Shown piece by piece: positions 17,409 to 26,724 of a stretch of DNA of 64,000 nucleotides. The notes under the pieces were generated by a model. That model was not told the origin of the DNA. It worked only from the letters and a program-made list of their open reading frames with translations, and searched no databases. Position 1 is the first letter of the stretch. Every line of letters starts with the position of its first letter. The stretch is taken from the NCBI RefSeq assembly GCF_900105025.1, contig NZ_LT629759.1:372001-436000 (forward strand). The letters run 5' to 3'. This stretch comes from Parafannyhessea umbonata. Its GTDB lineage: Bacteria; Actinomycetota; Coriobacteriia; Coriobacteriales; Atopobiaceae. The position numbers were made by a program, and so were the translations under genes.

Positions 17409-18353
17409 ATGAAGGCCAAGTTCAACCTGATGACAGACTCGACGTGCGACTTCTCGATCCAGGACATCGAGAGGTCGGGGCTCACGTTCCTTCCCTTCAC
17501 CTATACGGAGGCCGGAAAGCCCGACGGCGGCCTTTCGGGACTGGATGACCTTTTCCAGTCCATGAGCGCCCACGACTTCTATGAGCGCATCCGCTGGGGC
17601 GCGACCCCCAAGACGTCACAGCCGTCGCAGCTGGTGTACGAGGAGGCGTTCCGCAAGGCGGCTGAGCTGGACGTCCCCACCGTGCTGATGACGATCTCGA
17701 GCGGAATCTCGGGCGGCTACAACGGCGCCTGCACGGCGCTCGACCGCGTGCAGGAGGAGCTGGGTCGCGAGCTCCCCATCTACATTGTGGACACGCTGCT
17801 GGCATCCACGTCCTTCTACCTGCTGCTTGAGGAGGGCGTGCGCCAGCGCGACCGCGGGCTTACCGCACAGGAGTTCGTGCGCTGGGCTGAGGACGCACGC
17901 TACCACGTGTGGACCATCTTCATGGTGGACAACCTGGACACGCTGCACCGCGGAGGCCGCATTCCCAAGTCCGTCGCGCTCGTCTCGTCCGCGCTGGACG
18001 CGAAGCCGCTGCTGTCCTGGAAGCTGAACGGCGAGCTCACGATCCTGGGCGTGACGCGCGGCCGCAAGAAGGGCATGCGCAAGATGAAGGAGTACTACGA
18101 GAAGCACCGCTCGCAGCTGCAGTACCCGGCCGTGGCGGCCATCGGCAACGCGGACTGCGAGAACGACGGCCTGCGCCTGGGTGCCATGGTGGCGGACATA
18201 GATGACTCCGCGCGCATCCTCACGTCTACCATCGGGCCCACGATCGGCTGCCACGTGGGACCGGGCATGCTCTCGTGCTGCTTCTGGGGCGAGGACCGTC
18301 GCGAGAAGCAGAACGCGATCGCCGGCAAGGTCAAGGGCGTCCGCCAGGGATAG
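17409..18353 (+). CDS. DegV family fatty-acid-binding protein
   Basis: DegV (FakB-type) proteins bind fatty acids and, in Gram-positives, present them to the FakA kinase. The 314-residue length is slightly above average. Family motifs are visible: MTDSTCDFS at the N terminus, ATPKTSQPS near residue 62, LMTISSGISGGYNGA near 97-111, VDTLLAS near 127, and the loop VDNLDTLHRGGRIPK near 176-190. AGGACAGG provides the binding site. No FakA gene is in the window, so its partner is unlinked. The tannase-like gene follows by 22 bases and may be co-transcribed. Confidence 0.9.
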   Translation: MKAKFNLMTDSTCDFSIQDIERSGLTFLPFTYTEAGKPDGGLSGLDDLFQSMSAHDFYERIRWGATPKTSQPSQLVYEEAFRKAAELDVPTVLMTISSGISGGYNGACTALDRVQEELGRELPIYIVDTLLASTSFYLLLEEGVRQRDRGLTAQEFVRWAEDARYHVWTIFMVDNLDTLHRGGRIPKSVALVSSALDAKPLLSWKLNGELTILGVTRGRKKGMRKMKEYYEKHRSQLQYPAVAAIGNADCENDGLRLGAMVADIDDSARILTSTIGPTIGCHVGPGMLSCCFWGEDRREKQNAIAGKVKGVRQG

Positions 18354-18375
18354 CCCACGGGGAGCTGAGTTGCGA

Positions 18376-20355
18376 ATGGACATGAGCAGAAGGGGCTTCC
18401 TCGCGCTTGCGGGGGCGGCATCGGCCATGGGGCTTGCCGCCTGCAGGGGCAACGGGAAGTCTGACAAGCCGGAGGACGTGAAGGTCAACCCGAACGAGTA
18501 CAAGAAGCTCGCGATCGATGACTCCGCCTGGAACTACGACGAGACGAACGACTGCTACTACCAGCTGGGCCTTCCGTACTGCACGGACCCGGCGGCCGGC
18601 AGCTACGAGTCGCTTGCGATATACGTCCCGGGCGCCTACTTCAAGGGCGAGAAGAGCGGGAGCACCTATCGCTGTAAGATCGCGCCGGACGCAAGGGTGG
18701 GCTCGTTCACGCCGAAGACCGCACCTGTGGTCATGCCCATCAACTCCGCGCGCCTTTCCGCGCAGAGCTGCCCGACGGCGTACTCGTACGATGGGCTGGG
18801 GACGTATCTGAAGAAGGGCCTCGTGTACGTGTACGCGGGGTTCCGCGGACGTTCCGGCGGCTACGTGAGCGACTCGAGCGAACAGTACTCCGGCGGCGCG
18901 CCGTGGCCGGTGGTGGACCTGAAGGCTGCGGTGCGCTACCTGCGCTACAACGCCGGGAGCCTGCCGTGCAACGCAAAGCGCCTGTTCGTGTTTGGCTACG
19001 GTGCGGGTGGCGGCGTGTCCGCGTGCCTGGGCGCCCTGGGCGACTGTGGCATCTTCACGCCGTACCTCTCCAAGATAGGTGCGGCCATGCACGATGCGGA
19101 CGGCAAGTCTATATCCGACCGGGTGTTTGGCTCGGCGTCGTGGTGCCCCATCACGTCGTACGACACGGCCGACAGCGGCTACGAATGGATGATGGGGCAG
19201 TTTGCGGAGGACGGCGCCCGCGCGGACGGCCAGTGGACCAAGGCGCTTTCCGACGACCTCGCGACCGCGTACGGCAAGCTCGTGAACGAGCTCGGCCTCA
19301 CCGGCGCGGACGACAAGGCCCTGAGGCTGGAGCCCGTGCAGGATGGTAGCTACCTTTCCGGCACGTACTACGACTACATGCTCCAGACGATCGAGGGGTC
19401 CGCGGAGAAGTTCTTCTCGACCACGAGCTTTCCCTATACCTACACGCCCGGGCGCCTGGTGGACCCGGCGTTTCCCGGCGACCCCAACATAAACTCGGAC
19501 AGCGCGGTCGAGATCGACGTGATGACCGGCGCGGTGGAGGACGCGTCGGGCGCGGGCGAGAAGGACGCGGACGCGGCGGCCGACGGCGTGGCCGCGGCTT
19601 CTGGCGCGTCGTCCTCGCCGGCGGGAGCTGCCGCGGCGGATGGCTCCGCTGCGGCGAAGTCGGGCGATGACGCCGGCGCGGGGGCGGCATCCGCGGCGAG
19701 TGGCGTCGCCGTGGTGCAGTCCACGGTGTACAACGACGCCGAGAGCTACGTGAGCGCGCTGAACGGGGACGACCGGTGGATCACGTACAGCCCGAGCGCC
19801 GCCAGCGTGACCATCACGAGCATGTGGGACTTCGTGAAGCATTGCCGTCCCGCTCAGAAAGGCGTGTGCGCGTTTGACGCGCTGGACCGCTCCACCACGT
19901 CTAACCAGCTGTTTGGCGTGGACGACGAGTCGAGCCTGCACTTCGACGAGACGGTGGCGACCCTTCTGGGCGACAACGCGGACAAGTACGCCGATCTGAA
20001 GGGCTGGAAGGACGACCTGGTGAGTGACTGGGCGCAGGACATCGTGAAGCTGGACTCGCTTAAGACGGACATGCAGAGCCGCGTGAACGCGATGAACCCG
20101 CTGTACGCCCTGAGCGGCCACTATGCCGGGTTTGGCTCGTGCGAGGTCGCGCCGCACTGGCGCATCAACACGGGGCTGTTCCAGTCCGCGACGGCGCTGA
20201 CCGCGGATGTGAACCTGGCGGTTGCGCTCGGCGCGTATGACGGGGTGAAGGACGTGGCGTTCACGCCCGTGTGGGGCAGGGGCTTCGAGCTTGCGGAGGC
20301 GTCTGGCGACGCGCAGGAGAACTTTGTAAGCTGGGTTACAGACTGCTGCAAGTAG
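18376..20355 (+). CDS. Tat-exported tannase-family lipoprotein, probable pseudoenzyme
   Basis: A 659-residue alpha/beta-hydrolase of the subtype B tannase family. The N terminus carries a twin-arginine motif (SRRGFL) and a lipobox LAAC with Cys23, so it is predicted to be a folded, exported lipoprotein. Family blocks include the IYVPGAYF strand near residue 82 and SGGAPWPVVDLKAAVRYLRY near 172-191. At the nucleophile elbow the sequence is GYGAGGG (G209 where Ser is expected in G-x-S-x-G), and the C-terminal block after VWGRGFELAE lacks the usual His. Hydrolysis is therefore doubtful. An Ala/Ser/Asp-rich disordered insert covers about 385-449. TTG 18370 is an alternative start. Confidence 0.75.
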   Translation: MDMSRRGFLALAGAASAMGLAACRGNGKSDKPEDVKVNPNEYKKLAIDDSAWNYDETNDCYYQLGLPYCTDPAAGSYESLAIYVPGAYFKGEKSGSTYRCKIAPDARVGSFTPKTAPVVMPINSARLSAQSCPTAYSYDGLGTYLKKGLVYVYAGFRGRSGGYVSDSSEQYSGGAPWPVVDLKAAVRYLRYNAGSLPCNAKRLFVFGYGAGGGVSACLGALGDCGIFTPYLSKIGAAMHDADGKSISDRVFGSASWCPITSYDTADSGYEWMMGQFAEDGARADGQWTKALSDDLATAYGKLVNELGLTGADDKALRLEPVQDGSYLSGTYYDYMLQTIEGSAEKFFSTTSFPYTYTPGRLVDPAFPGDPNINSDSAVEIDVMTGAVEDASGAGEKDADAAADGVAAASGASSSPAGAAAADGSAAAKSGDDAGAGAASAASGVAVVQSTVYNDAESYVSALNGDDRWITYSPSAASVTITSMWDFVKHCRPAQKGVCAFDALDRSTTSNQLFGVDDESSLHFDETVATLLGDNADKYADLKGWKDDLVSDWAQDIVKLDSLKTDMQSRVNAMNPLYALSGHYAGFGSCEVAPHWRINTGLFQSATALTADVNLAVALGAYDGVKDVAFTPVWGRGFELAEASGDAQENFVSWVTDCCK

Positions 20356-20487
20356 CCGACTTACATTGAGAAACGCACTAAACTACACTACTTGTAGGGC
20401 ATGCGCAAGACATATTGCCGGTTTGGTGGCATTTTTTTCGCTAATGTGTTAAAGTAAGTAGCATATTGTGCGAGAGGAGCATGCCAC

Positions 20488-20985
20488 ATGTACAAAGTCG
20501 GCCAGTATGTAGTTCATCCGGGACAAGGCGTCTGCAAGGTGGAGGCCATCGAGGACGAGCCGCAGGCTACGTACATGCTCATGCCCGTTGGCGGGCGCCA
20601 TCCCATGCGCATCAGCTTCCCGGTGGCCAGCGAGGGGCGGCTTCGTCCCGTCATCGGTCGCAGGCAGGCGGAGCAGATCATAGGCGAGTACACGGAGCTC
20701 CCGCTGGAGGAGCTTTCCTCCCGCAGCAACGCGCTGGAGGAGGAGCGCTTCAAGACGGAGCTGCGTCGTGGCAGCTGCAGGGACGCCGTGCGCATCGCGA
20801 AGACGTTCCGCACCCGCATCGAGCAGGTCAAGGCGTCCAACAAGCGACCTCCCGTTGCCTACGAGCGCATCTTCAAGCAGGCGAGCGAACGCTCCCTGCA
20901 GGAGCTGGCGGTCGCCATGGGCGTCTCCGAGGACGACGTGGTGCAGCTGCTGAAGGCAAGCGAGGAGGACGCCCGCAACAACTAG
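20488..20985 (+). CDS. carD: CarD-family transcriptional regulator
   Basis: CarD/CdnL proteins bind the RNA polymerase beta subunit and stabilise open complexes at housekeeping promoters. The N-terminal RNAP-interaction Tudor-like domain starts at VGQYVVHPGQGVCKVEAIED and ends near residue 65. The C-terminal all-helical DNA-binding domain covers about 70-155. At 165 residues it is of normal size. A GAGAGGAGC site precedes the ATG. The 132-base spacer upstream is A/T-rich for this genome and must hold its promoter, though I could not fix a clear -10/-35 pair. Confidence 0.92.
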   Translation: MYKVGQYVVHPGQGVCKVEAIEDEPQATYMLMPVGGRHPMRISFPVASEGRLRPVIGRRQAEQIIGEYTELPLEELSSRSNALEEERFKTELRRGSCRDAVRIAKTFRTRIEQVKASNKRPPVAYERIFKQASERSLQELAVAMGVSEDDVVQLLKASEEDARNN

Positions 20986-21181
20986 GGCGCCTCGTTCTTC
21001 TCCCCGGCACCTGGGCATGGCAGCTGGTACGCGCTGCCATGCCGGGCCGCGCGCCGCGCCCACGTTTCGAAATGGGCTCAATGCCGGTGCGGCAGGTATG
21101 GCCGCCGCGTCCCTTGGATACAATGGTTGCAACTATCGCCGCACGACCGCCCGTCGGCCGTGACACACCGATTGGGGACGA

Positions 21182-21478
21182 ATGGCAATCACGAACGAAG
21201 ACTCCAAGAACCGCGCGATCATCACCGTCCTGGGCAGCGACCGCTCGGGCATCGTTGCCGCCGTGGCGACGGCCCTGTCGCAGCACGACGCGAACATTCT
21301 GGACATATCGCAGACCATCCTGCAGGGCACGTTCACGATGACCATGCTCGTGGACCTGGGCCCGTCCGACGTCGAGTTCTCGAAGCTGCAGCAGCAGCTG
21401 GACTCGCTGTCGAAGGAGATCGGCGTCCAGATCACCATGCAGCGCGAAGAGGTCTTCAACTTCATGTACCGCCTGTAG
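21182..21478 (+). CDS. ACT-domain protein (UPF0237 type)
   Basis: A single 98-residue ACT domain of the UPF0237 family. The core AIITVLGSDRSGIVAAVATALSQHDANILDISQTI is split here into the usual beta-alpha-beta pattern, with the ligand-binding loop GSDRSG. ACT domains bind amino acids or similar small molecules. The partner UPF0210 gene, often adjacent in Gram-positives, is absent; citrate synthase follows after 65 bases. A TACAAT box at 21119-21124 may be its -10. GGGGA precedes the ATG. Confidence 0.9.
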   Translation: MAITNEDSKNRAIITVLGSDRSGIVAAVATALSQHDANILDISQTILQGTFTMTMLVDLGPSDVEFSKLQQQLDSLSKEIGVQITMQREEVFNFMYRL

Positions 21479-21543
21479 GCAGGGGAGAAGCGCAGCGGCC
21501 TTTGCCGGCGCGCGCCCACGACGGCACGTTCTAAGGAGACGCA

Positions 21544-23010
21544 ATGTCTTATGCGTACGATCCGCTGGTCGAAAGGCCGCGGCACTACCTCACGCCTGAA
21601 AACACCTCCGCGTTCGAGCACATCGTCGACCGGTACCCCATGCCGTCCGTCGGGCTTGGCAGGCCGGAGGTCTCGGACCTGCTGTACGAGGGTGGCTGCA
21701 ACGTGGACGTGGTGCCGGTCGAGCTGTACTCCCGCTACGACGTGAAGCGCGGCCTGCGCAACGCGGACGGCTCTGGCGTGCTGGTGGGCCTCACCACCAT
21801 CTCTAACGTGCATGGCTACAACAAGACGGCCGAGGGCGTCGTCCCAGACGAGGGGCGCCTGACGTATCGCGGCTATGACGCGGCGGAGCTTGTATCGGCG
21901 GCGCAGCGCGAGGGGCGCTTTGGCTACGAGGAGGTCTCGTACCTGCTGCTCACGGGCCAGCTGCCCACCCAGGCGCAGCTGGACGACTTCCGCGCCCGCA
22001 TTGGCAGCCGCCGTCAGCTGCCCGAGGGCTACCTGCGAATCTTCCCGCGCACCACGTTCAGCCCCTCCATCATGAACGTGCTGCAGCGTGCAACGCTGCT
22101 TCTGTACGCTTTTGACAACAATCCGGACGACACGAGCCCCGTGCACGAGGTGGACGTGGCGCTTTCCATGCTTGGCCGCTGGCCGCGCGTGGCCTCCATC
22201 GCACACCAGGCGTACGTGGGCGCCCGCACGGGCGTCGTGCCCACGGTGCCGCCCGCGCGCGAGGACTTCTCGATGGCCGAGACGATCCTGGACGTGCTGC
22301 GAGGCGACGAGGGCTTCACCCGCGACGAGGCCATGATGCTCGACGTGATGCTCATGCTCCACGCGGAGCACGGCGGCGGCAACAACTCCACGTTCACGTG
22401 CAGGGTCCTGTCGTCCTCCGGCACCGACGCGTACTCCGCGTACGCGGGCGCGCTCGGCTCGCTCAAGGGCCCCCGTCACGGCGGCGCGAACGCGAAGGCC
22501 GGCGAGATGGTGGACGACGCCGCGGAGCACATCAAGGACTGGTCGTCCGACGACCAGGTGGTCAACTACCTCACGCGCGTGCTTGCGGGCAAGGCGTTTG
22601 ACGGCAAGGGACTGATCTATGGCATCGGACACGCGGTCTATACAAAGAGCGACCCTCGCGCACAGATCGTGAAGGGCTACGCCCGCGAGCTCGCACGCAA
22701 GAGAGGCACGGCAGACGCCGAGAAGTTCGAGCTCATAGAGCGGATAGAGCGCCTTGCGCCTGAGGTCATGCGTGACGTGCGCGGCATAGAGAAGCCGCTG
22801 TGCGCGAACATCGACCTGTACACGGGCTTCGTCTACCACATGCTCGGCATTCCGAAGGACCTCTTCACTCCCATATTCGCCATCGCGCGCATGAGCGGCT
22901 GGGCGGCGCACCGCATGGAGGAGCTCTATGGACCGGCGCGCATCATACGCCCCGCATACAACTCCTACATGCAGGCGCAGACGTACGTGCCGCTTGCGGA
23001 GCGCAGGTGA
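21544..23010 (+). CDS. gltA: Citrate synthase
   Basis: Condenses acetyl-CoA with oxaloacetate. The 488-residue protein carries the citrate synthase His motifs: HAEHGGGNNSTF near residue 272, GPRHGGAN near 310 and GIGHAVYTKSDPRA near 361. The signature LSSSGTDAYSAYAGALGSLKG precedes the second His; only parts are quoted. It is longer than the 430-residue E. coli enzyme because of an N-terminal extension, a form found in anaerobic Gram-positives. AAGGAGACGCA precedes the ATG. In an organism without an evident full cycle here, it probably supplies 2-oxoglutarate for glutamate. The stop overlaps the next start (TGATG). Confidence 0.95.
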   Translation: MSYAYDPLVERPRHYLTPENTSAFEHIVDRYPMPSVGLGRPEVSDLLYEGGCNVDVVPVELYSRYDVKRGLRNADGSGVLVGLTTISNVHGYNKTAEGVVPDEGRLTYRGYDAAELVSAAQREGRFGYEEVSYLLLTGQLPTQAQLDDFRARIGSRRQLPEGYLRIFPRTTFSPSIMNVLQRATLLLYAFDNNPDDTSPVHEVDVALSMLGRWPRVASIAHQAYVGARTGVVPTVPPAREDFSMAETILDVLRGDEGFTRDEAMMLDVMLMLHAEHGGGNNSTFTCRVLSSSGTDAYSAYAGALGSLKGPRHGGANAKAGEMVDDAAEHIKDWSSDDQVVNYLTRVLAGKAFDGKGLIYGIGHAVYTKSDPRAQIVKGYARELARKRGTADAEKFELIERIERLAPEVMRDVRGIEKPLCANIDLYTGFVYHMLGIPKDLFTPIFAIARMSGWAAHRMEELYGPARIIRPAYNSYMQAQTYVPLAERR

Positions 23011-23900
23011 TGCCCGCCCCCGAACGCGGGCGCGGCGCCGGGCGCGCTGTGCCCGCGGCGGATGCCCACGCGCCCGTATCCATCGTGTTCGCGGACATGG
23101 ACGACACGTTCCTTGCGACCGACAAGACGGTTCCAGCTGGCAACCTTGCCCTTCTCGACCTCATGGGCGAGAAGGGCGTACCGTTCGTGCCGTGCACCGG
23201 CCGTGTGTGGTCGGCCGTGGCAGGGCAGGTGCTGGCTCATGCGGCGACGCGCTACGCGGTCGCGAGCGACGGCGCCGTGGTGATGGACGTGCGTGACGTA
23301 AACAACCCGCGGCGCCTGCACCTGAGCGCCTTGGGCCGCGAGCGCGCGCTTGCGTTGTACGAGCGCGTGGGGGAGCTTCCCGTGACGTTCGACGCGTTCT
23401 GGGACGGCAAGATCTACGTGTCGCGCCGACGCTTCGAGCTCATGCGTGGCTTCGACATCCCGCCGTATGACCGCGACATGTACCTGCGCTATCGCACGCC
23501 GATGGACATGTCGACGCCACGGCTCTTGCAAAGCCTTCCCAACGTGGAGCGCATCACGATCTTCACGGGGGAAGACGACGTGCGCGCTCGTGCCATCGAG
23601 GCCGTGGCGGAAGATCCAACTCTGCACTACACGTATTCCAGTGCGCGCAACCTCGAGGTGATGGACGCCGACACGTCCAAGGGCGCGGCCGTCCGCTGGC
23701 TGTGCGATCGCCTGGGCATCCCGCGGGCGCAGTCTGTGGGGTTTGGTGACTCTCCGAACGACCTCTCGATGCTGGCGGCGGTGGGGGACGGCGTGGCCGT
23801 GGCGAACGCGTACCCGGAGGCCAAGGCTGCCGCGGCGCACGTGGCACAGTGGACGTGTGACGAGTCTGCGGTGGCGCGCTACCTGGAGCCGCTGCTGTAG
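23010..23900 (+). CDS. HAD-superfamily Cof-type phosphatase
   Basis: A 296-residue haloacid dehalogenase phosphatase of the Cof (type IIB cap) group. Motif I is FADMDDTFLATDKT near residues 29-42, motif II is PCTGR, and motif III/IV is GDSPNDLSML near 247. The cap domain lies between about 90 and 190. Likely substrates are sugar phosphates or nucleotides; the exact one cannot be read from sequence. It starts in a TGATG overlap with gltA and has GGAG upstream, so the two are translationally coupled, an unusual pairing. Confidence 0.88.
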   Translation: MPAPERGRGAGRAVPAADAHAPVSIVFADMDDTFLATDKTVPAGNLALLDLMGEKGVPFVPCTGRVWSAVAGQVLAHAATRYAVASDGAVVMDVRDVNNPRRLHLSALGRERALALYERVGELPVTFDAFWDGKIYVSRRRFELMRGFDIPPYDRDMYLRYRTPMDMSTPRLLQSLPNVERITIFTGEDDVRARAIEAVAEDPTLHYTYSSARNLEVMDADTSKGAAVRWLCDRLGIPRAQSVGFGDSPNDLSMLAAVGDGVAVANAYPEAKAAAAHVAQWTCDESAVARYLEPLL

Positions 23901-24013
23901 GGTGGCTCGCCGTGGGCGGGGCGCATGCCGCGAGCGGGCTGCGTGCCATGCGCAGGAAGTCAGGACGCCAGATATGGCGCGCATGCGCGCGGACGTAAAG
24001 GCGCGTAAAGGAG

Positions 24014-24042
24014 AAGGTCCCCCGGCGGTGCCGAGGGACCTT
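24014..24042. terminator. Hairpin between the HAD gene and kup
   Basis: AAGGTCCC (24014-24021) pairs with GGGACCTT (24035-24042), with an inner CGG/CCG cap. It lies between convergent genes and probably stops transcription from both sides, although T-runs are short. Confidence 0.65.
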
Positions 24043-24072
24043 CCTCATGGGATGCGGCGTGGGGCGCGAGGG

Positions 24073-26352
24073 CTAGCTATTCTCGCCCGGCGCGTCCTCC
24101 TCGTCGGCGTCCTCCTCGTCGACTCTGAGGGGGCGGAAGCTTGCGGTGTCGCCGCCGATGACGGAGGACTCGACTTCCACGGCGTTCGCCACGGTGTCGC
24201 CCTTCATCTTGTCCGCGAAGATGTCGTCGTCCTCGGGCTCCTGCAAGGGGGCCTCGACGCGCCTCATGGCGCCGGAGTTGCCAGGGGCGGGCGCCGCGGC
24301 CGTGCTGTCCAAGGAGACGCGCGTGAGCTTGTGCTGGCGCTTCGTGCGGGCGAACAGGGGGACGTACTCGAAGATGATGGAGGAGTTCTCCAGGCCGTAC
24401 CAGCGCGCGGGCGAGCCGCAGACGTGGCGGATCATGTACTTGAGCTCCATCACGCGGCGGTTGAAGCCGGAGATCTCCGTCTCGGGCGTGAGGACCTTGC
24501 GGATGAGGCAGAAGCGGAAGTCGCCCACGTTGGAGTGCTCGCGGTAGATGGAGTAGCGGTGCTCCTGCGGGGCGAGCTGGCCGGAGTTCACGAGGTCGGC
24601 GACGATCTGGTACAGGTAGGTGTTCACGCGCTGGTTAACGCGGAAGCCCAGGCGCAGCTGGACCTTGAACAGGAAGTCCGTGCCGTAGTTGTTCACGATG
24701 AACTCGTGCGTGTTCGGCTCGTCCGTGACCATGACGTTCAGGAAGTAGTATGCGCGGGCGCGCTTGGGGCGCTTGTCCAGGATGGAGTAGAGGATGTCGC
24801 GGTCCAGCTTGTCAGGTGAGGAGTCGTTGGTGAGGAAGACGAGGTTGTCCGCGATGATGGGGTAGTCGTCGTCGTTGCGAAGGGAGCGGAGCTGGTCGAT
24901 GTACTTGTTGACGGGCAGGTACACGGACTGGGTGTGCTCGATCGCGGTGCCGCGGCGCCACACGTACATGACGATGAAGATGAGCGTCGCCATGAGGACG
25001 GTGAAGTAGCCGCCGTGGAAGAACTTCGTGAGCGAGGAGAAGAAGAACGTGAGCTCGATCGCGCCGAAGAACAGCGCGAAGACAACGGCAAGCCCGCGCC
25101 TGTGCCACAGCTTGGAGATGTAGGTGTAGAGAAGGACCGTGGTCATGAGCATGGTGACCGTGATAGCCAGGCCGTAGGCGGCCTCCATGTGGCTAGAGCT
25201 GCGGAACAGCAGCACGACGAACACGCACGCCACCCACATGATGGTGTTGACCATGGGGATGTAGATCTGGCCCTTCGTCTGCGAGGGGAAGTTGATCTTC
25301 ATGTGCGGCATGAGGTTGAGGTGGATGGCCTCGCTCACGATGGAGTAGGAGCCGGTGATGAGCGCCTGCGAGGCGATGATGGAGGCGAGTGCGGAGAGGA
25401 CGACCTCTGCGAAGCGGAGGTTCTCCGGCACGATCTGGAAGAACGGGTTGAGGTCGGGCGTGGCCGCGAGTGCCGCATTGCCCTTGTTTGCGAGGATCCA
25501 GGCACCCTGCCCCAGGTAGTTGAGGATGAGGCAGAGCTTCACGAACGGCCAGGTCGCGTAGATGTTGGGCTTGCCGACGTGGCCCATGTCAGAGTAGAGG
25601 GCCTCCGCGCCGGTGGTGCACAGGAAGACGTTGCCAAGGACCATGAGGCCGGCGGCGTTGATGGAGCCGTCGAACAGGAAGCGGATGCCGCGCAGCGGGT
25701 TGAACGCGCGGAAGACGTCGAGGTCGAGGCCGACGTTCAGCAGGCCGGTGATGCCGAGGAACAGGAACCAGACGGTCATGATGGGACCGAACGCCTTGCC
25801 GATGGCGGAGGTGCCGGCGCGCTGCACGGCAAACAGCACGCACAGGATGATGATGGTGATGGCCACGACGATGTTCTGGTTGGTGCCGATGATGGCGTAG
25901 AACGTGTCGATGGTGCGCAGGCCTTCGATCGCGGTGGTGACGGTGACCGCCGGCGTGAGGATGCCGTCCGCGAGGAGGGCGGCGCCACCGATCATGGCGG
26001 GGAAGATGAGCCACTTTCCGCAGCGGCGGACGAGGGAGTACAGCGCGAAGATGCCACCCTCGTTATGGTTGTCGGCCTTCATGGCGACGAGGACGTACTT
26101 GACGGTGGTGATGAGCGTGAGCGTCCAGATGATGAGCGAGAGCGCGCCCAGGACCGTGTCCTGACCCATGGTGGTGAGACCGCCGTTGTCCGCCATGATC
26201 GCCTTGAGCGTGTACATGGGGCTGGTGCCGATGTCGCCGTAGACGACGCCCAGTGCGACGAGGATCATGCCCGCGGACAGCGGGATGCCGTTGTACCTGC
26301 GCCGCTTGGTGGTTACACCCTTTGGCGTTGCCGGCAGCTTCGTGTTAGACAT
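24073..26352 (-). CDS. kup: Kup-type potassium uptake transporter
   Basis: A K+/H+ symporter of the KUP/HAK/KT family, 759 residues. The N-terminal signature ALGVVYGDIGTSPMYTLK is near residues 32-49, and about twelve transmembrane helices fill roughly residues 25-480, followed by a large cytoplasmic domain. The last ~100 residues are acidic and low in complexity, making the protein longer than E. coli Kup. The start at 26352 has AGGAGC 5 bases upstream on this strand; the frame stays open far upstream (to 28182) only because it lies antisense to the GC-rich S10 gene. The gene is divergent from the S10 peptidase. Confidence 0.95.
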   Translation of the reverse strand: MSNTKLPATPKGVTTKRRRYNGIPLSAGMILVALGVVYGDIGTSPMYTLKAIMADNGGLTTMGQDTVLGALSLIIWTLTLITTVKYVLVAMKADNHNEGGIFALYSLVRRCGKWLIFPAMIGGAALLADGILTPAVTVTTAIEGLRTIDTFYAIIGTNQNIVVAITIIILCVLFAVQRAGTSAIGKAFGPIMTVWFLFLGITGLLNVGLDLDVFRAFNPLRGIRFLFDGSINAAGLMVLGNVFLCTTGAEALYSDMGHVGKPNIYATWPFVKLCLILNYLGQGAWILANKGNAALAATPDLNPFFQIVPENLRFAEVVLSALASIIASQALITGSYSIVSEAIHLNLMPHMKINFPSQTKGQIYIPMVNTIMWVACVFVVLLFRSSSHMEAAYGLAITVTMLMTTVLLYTYISKLWHRRGLAVVFALFFGAIELTFFFSSLTKFFHGGYFTVLMATLIFIVMYVWRRGTAIEHTQSVYLPVNKYIDQLRSLRNDDDYPIIADNLVFLTNDSSPDKLDRDILYSILDKRPKRARAYYFLNVMVTDEPNTHEFIVNNYGTDFLFKVQLRLGFRVNQRVNTYLYQIVADLVNSGQLAPQEHRYSIYREHSNVGDFRFCLIRKVLTPETEISGFNRRVMELKYMIRHVCGSPARWYGLENSSIIFEYVPLFARTKRQHKLTRVSLDSTAAAPAPGNSGAMRRVEAPLQEPEDDDIFADKMKGDTVANAVEVESSVIGGDTASFRPLRVDEEDADEEDAPGENS

Positions 26353-26385
26353 AGTGCTCCTATATCGATGTGACCTCCGCTTGCG

Positions 26386-26405
26386 ACGGCGTGCGTCCGC
26401 CGGAC
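26386..26405. repeat. Direct repeat copy 1 upstream of kup
   Basis: ACGGCGTGCGTCCGCCGGAC, matching copy 2 (26428-26447) at 18 of 20 positions. The copies are 42 bases apart start to start, four helical turns, as expected for two protein dimers on one face of the DNA. Confidence 0.6.
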
Positions 26406-26427
26406 CGTGCCCATGGCGCTGCACACG

Positions 26428-26447
26428 ACGGCATGCATCCGCCGGAC
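26428..26447. repeat. Direct repeat copy 2 upstream of kup
   Basis: ACGGCATGCATCCGCCGGAC, the second copy of the element at 26386. It lies in the kup leader or promoter region and could serve as an operator for kup, for the S10 gene, or for both. Confidence 0.6.
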
Positions 26448-26724
26448 GTGGCGCATAGCGTCGCAAACGACATACATGCGATAATGTTAACACTGCAGGC
26501 AATTCTAAGGTCGCGGCGAGCATGCGGTGAATGAATCGTCCATCTGCATGCACGTGTGTGTGGAAGCTTTGCCCTCTGCCCGACGCCTTGCCACCGTCCG
26601 GCCCGTGGTTCTTTTTATGGCGCGCGGACGGGCGTTCGTGCACGAGGGCGCCCGCGGGATAGACTTGTCTGCGTAGACGACACCCGGCTGGCCACGCGCC
26701 GGCCACGACGAAGGGAATGCGAGC

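Larger units (their letters stand above)
26353..26724. other. Divergent kup/S10 intergenic region
   Basis: No gene is seen in these 372 bases. The kup-proximal half holds two near-identical 20-base repeats, and TTGCGAC (26381-26387) with GTCGCAA (26460-26466) as an enclosing inverted repeat. The middle is A/T-rich (about 26475-26510), the best place for promoters. The S10-proximal half contains CCGTCCG/CGGACGG arms (26594-26631) and the palindrome TCGTGCACGA (26636-26645). Confidence 0.6.
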
